Source of the DNA: Apopatosoma sp963618495
GTDB taxonomy: Bacteria > Bacillota > Clostridia > Oscillospirales > CAG-272
Direction of reading: 5' to 3'
Length of the DNA: 9,242 bases
Assembly (NCBI GenBank): GCA_963618495.1
Contig: CAVESF010000040.1
Span: forward strand, 1 to 9,242
The notes below the pieces were generated by a model. It saw nothing but the letters and a program-made list of their open reading frames with translations, was not told the origin of the DNA and ran no database searches. Below are positions 7,201 through 9,242 of the stretch, piece after piece; position 1 is the first letter of the stretch; the number at the start of each line of letters is the position of its first letter. Position numbers and translations under genes: made by a program.

Positions 7201-7371
7201 TGCTCCGGCAATGACAGGATAGCGGATATCATGAAGCGCAACGCCGACGCTATCAAGAGCGAAACGCTTGCCGTGAATATGGTTTTCGGAAGCGAAACGC
7301 ATTTCAGCAAAAACTGGAATATCAACGGCGAGGATGTAGTCCTCGGCGTCGAGAAAATAAATAAAAAATAA
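4210..7371 (+). CDS. ileS: Isoleucyl-tRNA synthetase, type 2 (eukaryotic-like)
   Basis: This cytoplasmic enzyme activates isoleucine with ATP, charges tRNA-Ile, and hydrolyses mischarged valine. The 1053-aa protein is complete. It has HIGH at residues 55-58, GWDTHGLPVE after it, and Cys182/Cys185 (CPRCG). The editing domain shows AWTTTPWTLPSN from residue 221 and GTGIVHIAPAFGEDD further on. A second CxxC lies at Cys400/Cys403, followed by a Cys-rich insertion (Cys472, Cys474, Cys479, Cys512, Cys515). DCWFDSG is at 527-533 and KMSKS at 602-606. The length of about 1050 residues and the absence of the C-terminal zinc ribbon seen in type 1 enzymes (about 930 aa) point to type 2, a class known for low mupirocin sensitivity. 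GGGAGG lies 9 bases before the ATG. Expression is controlled by the upstream Ile T-box, and mscL follows after 17 bases. Confidence 0.98.
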   Translation: MYEKVPANLNFVEREKKVEQFWRDNKIFEKSIEAREGCPDYTFYDGPPTANGKPHIGHVLTRVIKDMIPRYQTMKGKKVLRKAGWDTHGLPVELEVEKMLGLDGKDQIEKYGIEPFIRKCRESVWKYKGMWEDFSGIVGFWADMEHPYITYTDEYIESEWWALRQIWDKGLLYKGFKIVPYCPRCGTPLSSAEVAQGYKDVKERSAVARFKVKGEDAHFLAWTTTPWTLPSNVALCVNPRETYVKVKAADGYTYYMAKALLDSVLGKLAHDDTPAYEIIEEYTGKELEYKEYEPLFDFALDIIDKQGKKAYYVTCADYVTLTDGTGIVHIAPAFGEDDANVGKVYDLPFVQLVDGKGEMTKETSYAGLFVKKADPLVLADLEKKGLLFDAPKFEHSYPHCWRCDTPLIYYARESWYIRESAVKEDLLRNNATINWIPESIGTGRFGNWLENIQDWAISRNRYWGAPLNIWECECGHRHCVGSREELYEMSGDERAKTVELHRPYIDEITIKCPKCGKPMKRVPEVLDCWFDSGAMPFAQYHYPFENKELFLSHFPAQFISEAVDQTRGWFHSLLAVSTLVFNKAPYENVIVLGHVQDESGQKMSKSKGNAVDPFDALAKHGADAIRWYFYSNSAPWLPNKFHDAAVTEGQRKFMGTLWNTYAFFVLYANIDEFDATKYTLDYEKLPVMDKWVLSKLNSLIKEVDSDLGNYRITETARALSDFVDKLSNWYVRRSRERFWVSDMTEDKINAYMTLYTVLVTFCKLAAPMIPFMTEDIYQNLVRSIDKSVPESIHLCDFPQANEVHIDAELEARMDEVLDIVVLGRACRNSASIKNRQPIGVMYVKAEKALPEYFVEIVADELNVKKVEFVSDAASFTSYSFKPQLRTVGPKYGKYLGKIKTMLAEIDGNAAMAELRDTGKLKLDLGDTVAELSEDDLLIESAQIPGYEALSDNNVTVALDTNLTPELIEEGFVREIVSKIQTMRKDSGFEVMDNINIYCSGNDRIADIMKRNADAIKSETLAVNMVFGSETHFSKNWNINGEDVVLGVEKINKK

Positions 7372-7388
7372 TTTCGGAGGGAGCAAAA

Positions 7389-7928
7389 ATGGCAAAAAAC
7401 AAATCAACATTCTGGGCAGATTTCAAAAAGTTCATCACTCGCGGCAATGTGCTTGATATGGCAGTCGGCGTTGTAGTCGGCGGCGCTTTCGGCAAGATAA
7501 CGACGGGGCTTGTGAATTATATCATTAATCCTTTCGTTGGCCTTTTTCTGAAAAGCGGCAGTCTTGACGGAGTAAAAACAGTCATCACACCCGCAGTAGT
7601 AAACGAAGAGGGCGTCGTGACGACAGCCGAGGTCGCCATCCTCTGGGGCGCATGGCTCCAGACGATAATCGATTTTCTCATCATCGCACTCTGCATCTTC
7701 ACGGTACTCCGCGTTATCATGAGAGTGCGCAATAAGATTAACGAGGATGAGATAAAGGCGGCAGAAGAAAAAGCCGCAAAAGAAAAAGCGGAAGCCGAAG
7801 CCGCAAAGGCGGCGGCAGACGCGGCGGCGGCGCAGAAAGAAGCCGAGGAGCAGAAACTGAAAGCCGATGTTGCCCGTCAGGCAGAACTGCTCGAAAAACT
7901 CTGCAACATAATGGAAAGCAAGAAATAA
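7389..7928 (+). CDS. mscL: Large-conductance mechanosensitive channel MscL with extended charged C-terminal region
   Basis: MscL is a pentameric inner-membrane channel that opens under membrane tension to release solutes after osmotic downshock. The family N-terminus is clear: an amphipathic helix (residues about 5-15), then RGNVLDMAVGVVVGGAFGKI, which opens TM1 (about 20-46). A periplasmic loop follows (about 54-86), then TM2 (about 88-112). At 179 aa it is longer than E. coli MscL (136 aa). The excess is an Ala/Glu/Lys-rich, probably coiled-coil or helical segment at about 118-168, inserted before the last cytoplasmic helix (AELLEKLCNIMESKK). The start has GGAGGG at 7 bases. No terminator or promoter is visible in the 17-base gap after ileS, so it is likely cotranscribed with ileS and subject to the T-box. 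Confidence 0.96.
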   Translation: MAKNKSTFWADFKKFITRGNVLDMAVGVVVGGAFGKITTGLVNYIINPFVGLFLKSGSLDGVKTVITPAVVNEEGVVTTAEVAILWGAWLQTIIDFLIIALCIFTVLRVIMRVRNKINEDEIKAAEEKAAKEKAEAEAAKAAADAAAAQKEAEEQKLKADVARQAELLEKLCNIMESKK

Positions 7929-8033
7929 AGGCTCTTTGTCAATAGTTGGGTGAGAAAAAGTCTGACGAAAATGTAAGAACCTATTGAAAAGCATAGGGGA
8001 AGCGCCGAAAATCAAACTTCCCTGCCAAAGCCA

Positions 8034-8082
8034 AAATCGGCGTGCCTCATCTGCGACACGCCGGTTTATATTTTCTCTTTTT
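8034..8082. terminator. Terminator between convergent mscL and aldose epimerase genes
   Basis: A 7-bp GC-rich stem CGGCGTG/CACGCCG (8038-8044 with 8057-8063), extended by a G-T pair and A-T pairs, encloses a 12-base loop. On the plus strand it is followed by a T-rich stretch (GTTTATATTTTCTCTTTTTT), fitting termination of ileS-mscL. On the minus strand the tail is only ATTTT, so termination of the opposing gene there is plausible but weaker. It touches the epimerase stop codon. Confidence 0.65.
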
Positions 8083-8928
8083 TCACGCCACCGTGATTTT
8101 ATAGGTATATTCAAATTCCGAGCCGGCTTCCAGTGCCAATATTCCCTCTTTCTCGGAAATATTTCCGCTGACCTCGGGCGTATCGTTTATGCCGAACCAC
8201 GGCTCGATGCAGACAAAAGGCGCACCGGGCTTCGCCCATATACCGAGATACGGCGCATCACCGTAATCCACGCGGACAATCCTGCTGCCTCCCTTTGATA
8301 CAATCTCCAGTCCGCGACTCTTCATTCCTCTGAATACAAGCGCGTCATTATCAAAAAGATGTTCTGTTATCTCTATATTCTTCCTGCGCTCGATAAAAGG
8401 CTTCGCTCCCGTGCGGAAAGAGCTTGCGTCAAAGGTATATGTCGCAAGCGTCTCGTATTCGTCAAACTTGACAAAATCGCCTATTCTGCAGTTGAAAGCG
8501 GGATGTCCTCCGATAGAAAAGAACATGGCGGTATCGCCCGTATTCTTGACGCGGTAAGTAACATTAATCGCTTTTCCCTCAATGGAAAAACCGACATCAA
8601 GCTGAAATTCAAAAGGATATACTCGCTTTGTGTCGCTGCTCGAGCAAAGGCGAAACTGCGCCTCTGTCTCCTCTGTGCGCACTATCTCGAAATTGCTCTT
8701 TCTCGCAAATCCGTGCTTCGGCAGATAATATTTTTCGCCGCCGTATTCAAAACTGTCGCCGAAAAGTCTGCCGACTATCGGAAAAAGAATAGGCGACTGC
8801 CCGCTCCAATAGGCGCTGTCTCCGGACCAGATGAATTCCCTGTTCGTGCGCAGATTTTTGATACTCGAAAGCTCCGCCCCGTAGGGCTCTATGCCGACGG
8901 ATATCACGCTGTTCTGTAAAATAATCAA
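8083..8928 (-). CDS. Aldose 1-epimerase family protein (LacX/mutarotase-like)
   Basis: Members of this family interconvert the alpha and beta anomers of aldoses or related sugars; the substrate of the LacX-like branch is uncertain. The 281-aa product begins with a start typical of the branch (MIILQNSVIS, then EPYGAELSSIK). It carries WSGQSPILFPIVGRL (41-55), KHGFAR (His72), GGHPAFN (His142) and CIEPWFGINDT with Glu242. His142 and Glu242 are candidates for the acid/base pair of mutarotases, by comparison with GalM. No signal peptide is seen, so it is probably cytoplasmic. The longest frame starts 11 codons earlier at a GTG (8961), but the -10 box lies within codons 2-3 of that extension, so it would not be transcribed. 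A near-perfect Shine-Dalgarno site five bases before the TTG at 8926-8928 supports the start used here. It is a single-gene unit convergent with mscL. Confidence 0.9.
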   Translation of the reverse strand: MIILQNSVISVGIEPYGAELSSIKNLRTNREFIWSGDSAYWSGQSPILFPIVGRLFGDSFEYGGEKYYLPKHGFARKSNFEIVRTEETEAQFRLCSSSDTKRVYPFEFQLDVGFSIEGKAINVTYRVKNTGDTAMFFSIGGHPAFNCRIGDFVKFDEYETLATYTFDASSFRTGAKPFIERRKNIEITEHLFDNDALVFRGMKSRGLEIVSKGGSRIVRVDYGDAPYLGIWAKPGAPFVCIEPWFGINDTPEVSGNISEKEGILALEAGSEFEYTYKITVA

Positions 8929-8933
8929 TGTTC

Positions 8934-8943
8934 TCACATCCTT
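8934..8943 (-). promoter_or_regulatory. Ribosome binding site that sets the TTG start of the epimerase gene
   Basis: On the minus strand AAGGATGTGA matches the anti-Shine-Dalgarno complement AAGGAGGTGA at 9 of 10 positions. It stands 5 bases before TTG, and no other in-frame start is so placed. The ATG inside the site is followed at once by TGA in its own frame. Confidence 0.75.
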
Positions 8944-8952
8944 TATAATTGT

Positions 8953-8981
8953 ATTATACACGTATTCCCCGTTTTTGTCAA
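8953..8981 (-). promoter_or_regulatory. Promoter of the aldose epimerase gene
   Basis: On the minus strand there is TTGACA (8976-8981), a 17-base spacer and TATAAT (8953-8958), all consensus. The predicted start is an A at about 8946, giving a leader of only about 18 bases. Its first 12 bases (TTGACAAAAACG) are identical to those of the tRNA promoter at 107-118. Confidence 0.85.
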
Positions 8982-9242
8982 TAAAAAATGCCGTTTTTGC
9001 TCCATTTATTGTATTTTAATCCAAATTTTGCACTTAAGATACAGTTTTATATAAATTATACAAGCGTATTTTTCATATTTTGGGCAAAAATACACTTGTA
9101 TAAAAATATTTTTGATAAAAATTGGCAAAAGTCAATAGTAAGTTTTACATTTTTGAAAGTTTGTGAAAGATGCATAAATTTGAATATGGCAATAATTTGT
9201 TGATTTTGTACAAATCCGCTCGCCGCTCGGGCAAGACGCGCT
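8982..9242. other. AT-rich region without a supported gene
   Basis: This stretch upstream of the epimerase promoter is strongly AT-rich up to about 9217 and then turns abruptly GC-rich at the window edge. The short open frames in it lack ribosome binding sites and have A/T-biased, low-complexity composition, so I call none of them. The one clear structure is the inverted repeat at 9056-9103. I see no convincing promoter reading rightward. Confidence 0.6.
9056..9103. repeat. Long AT-rich inverted repeat (hairpin)
   Basis: Two 18-base arms (9056-9073 and 9086-9103) are complementary except at one position and are separated by 12 bases (CATATTTTGGGC). Read as minus-strand RNA the single mismatch becomes a U-G pair, so the helix is continuous there; on the plus strand it is a C-A mismatch. 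This favours a function in a minus-strand transcript, for example the terminator of a gene beyond the right edge, but the stem is AT-rich and the following tail (TTTATATAAAA) is not a clean U run. An operator is the alternative. Confidence 0.6.

Noticed and set aside
7980..7997. CCTAT/ATAGG hairpin after mscL as terminator
   Set aside because: Short AT-rich stem without a following T run; the hairpin at 8038-8063 with its T-rich tail is much better.
7404..8114. 236-codon minus-strand frame opposite mscL
   Set aside because: Mirror of the mscL coding sequence, including its repetitive tail; no ribosome site and it crosses the likely terminator.
8988..9203. 71-codon plus-strand frame in the AT-rich right-hand region
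   Set aside because: Phe/Ile/Lys-rich low-complexity translation, no Shine-Dalgarno site before its ATG, and it runs through the inverted repeat.

Overview
The window is a chromosomal housekeeping segment from a low-to-moderate GC Firmicute, most likely a member of the Clostridia. Four things support this: a large Alu-containing (Bacillus-type) SRP RNA directly upstream of dnaX, the dnaX-ybaB-recR gene order, a tRNA-responsive T-box leader in front of ileS, and uniformly strong GGAGG-type ribosome binding sites with TTGACA-17-TATAAT promoters. I see no phage genes, intact insertion sequence or CRISPR array.

Left part, minus strand (about 3815 down to 1). A consensus promoter drives the SRP RNA (3490-3765). 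dnaX follows, then a small secreted or membrane-anchored protein of unknown function (1196-1840), ybaB/ebfC, and recR. dnaX and the unknown gene overlap by 4 bases, and the remaining gaps are about 27 and 36 bases, so this reads as one transcription unit for protein targeting, DNA replication and recombinational repair with an unrelated surface-protein gene inserted in it. After recR a separate promoter drives a CAU-anticodon tRNA that is cut off by the left edge.

Middle, plus strand (3879 to about 8080). A divergent consensus promoter opens a T-box leader with an AUC (Ile) specifier codon, an antiterminator and a terminator. It is followed by ileS (eukaryotic-like type 2, 1053 aa) and, 17 bases later, mscL. 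No promoter or terminator is visible between ileS and mscL, so the mechanosensitive channel gene is probably also under the isoleucine T-box.

Right part. A hairpin flanked by T-rich DNA separates mscL from a convergent minus-strand gene for a LacX-type aldose 1-epimerase family protein. Its promoter and ribosome binding site indicate a TTG start, which shortens the longest open frame. The last 260 bases are AT-rich and contain no gene I can support, but they hold a strong inverted repeat (9056-9103).

The most interesting points are the unknown surface-protein gene inside the dnaX-ybaB-recR operon, the fully paired SRP-RNA precursor ends that abut the dnaX ribosome binding site, and the coupling of mscL to a T-box. 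I did not find evidence of a wholly new system.
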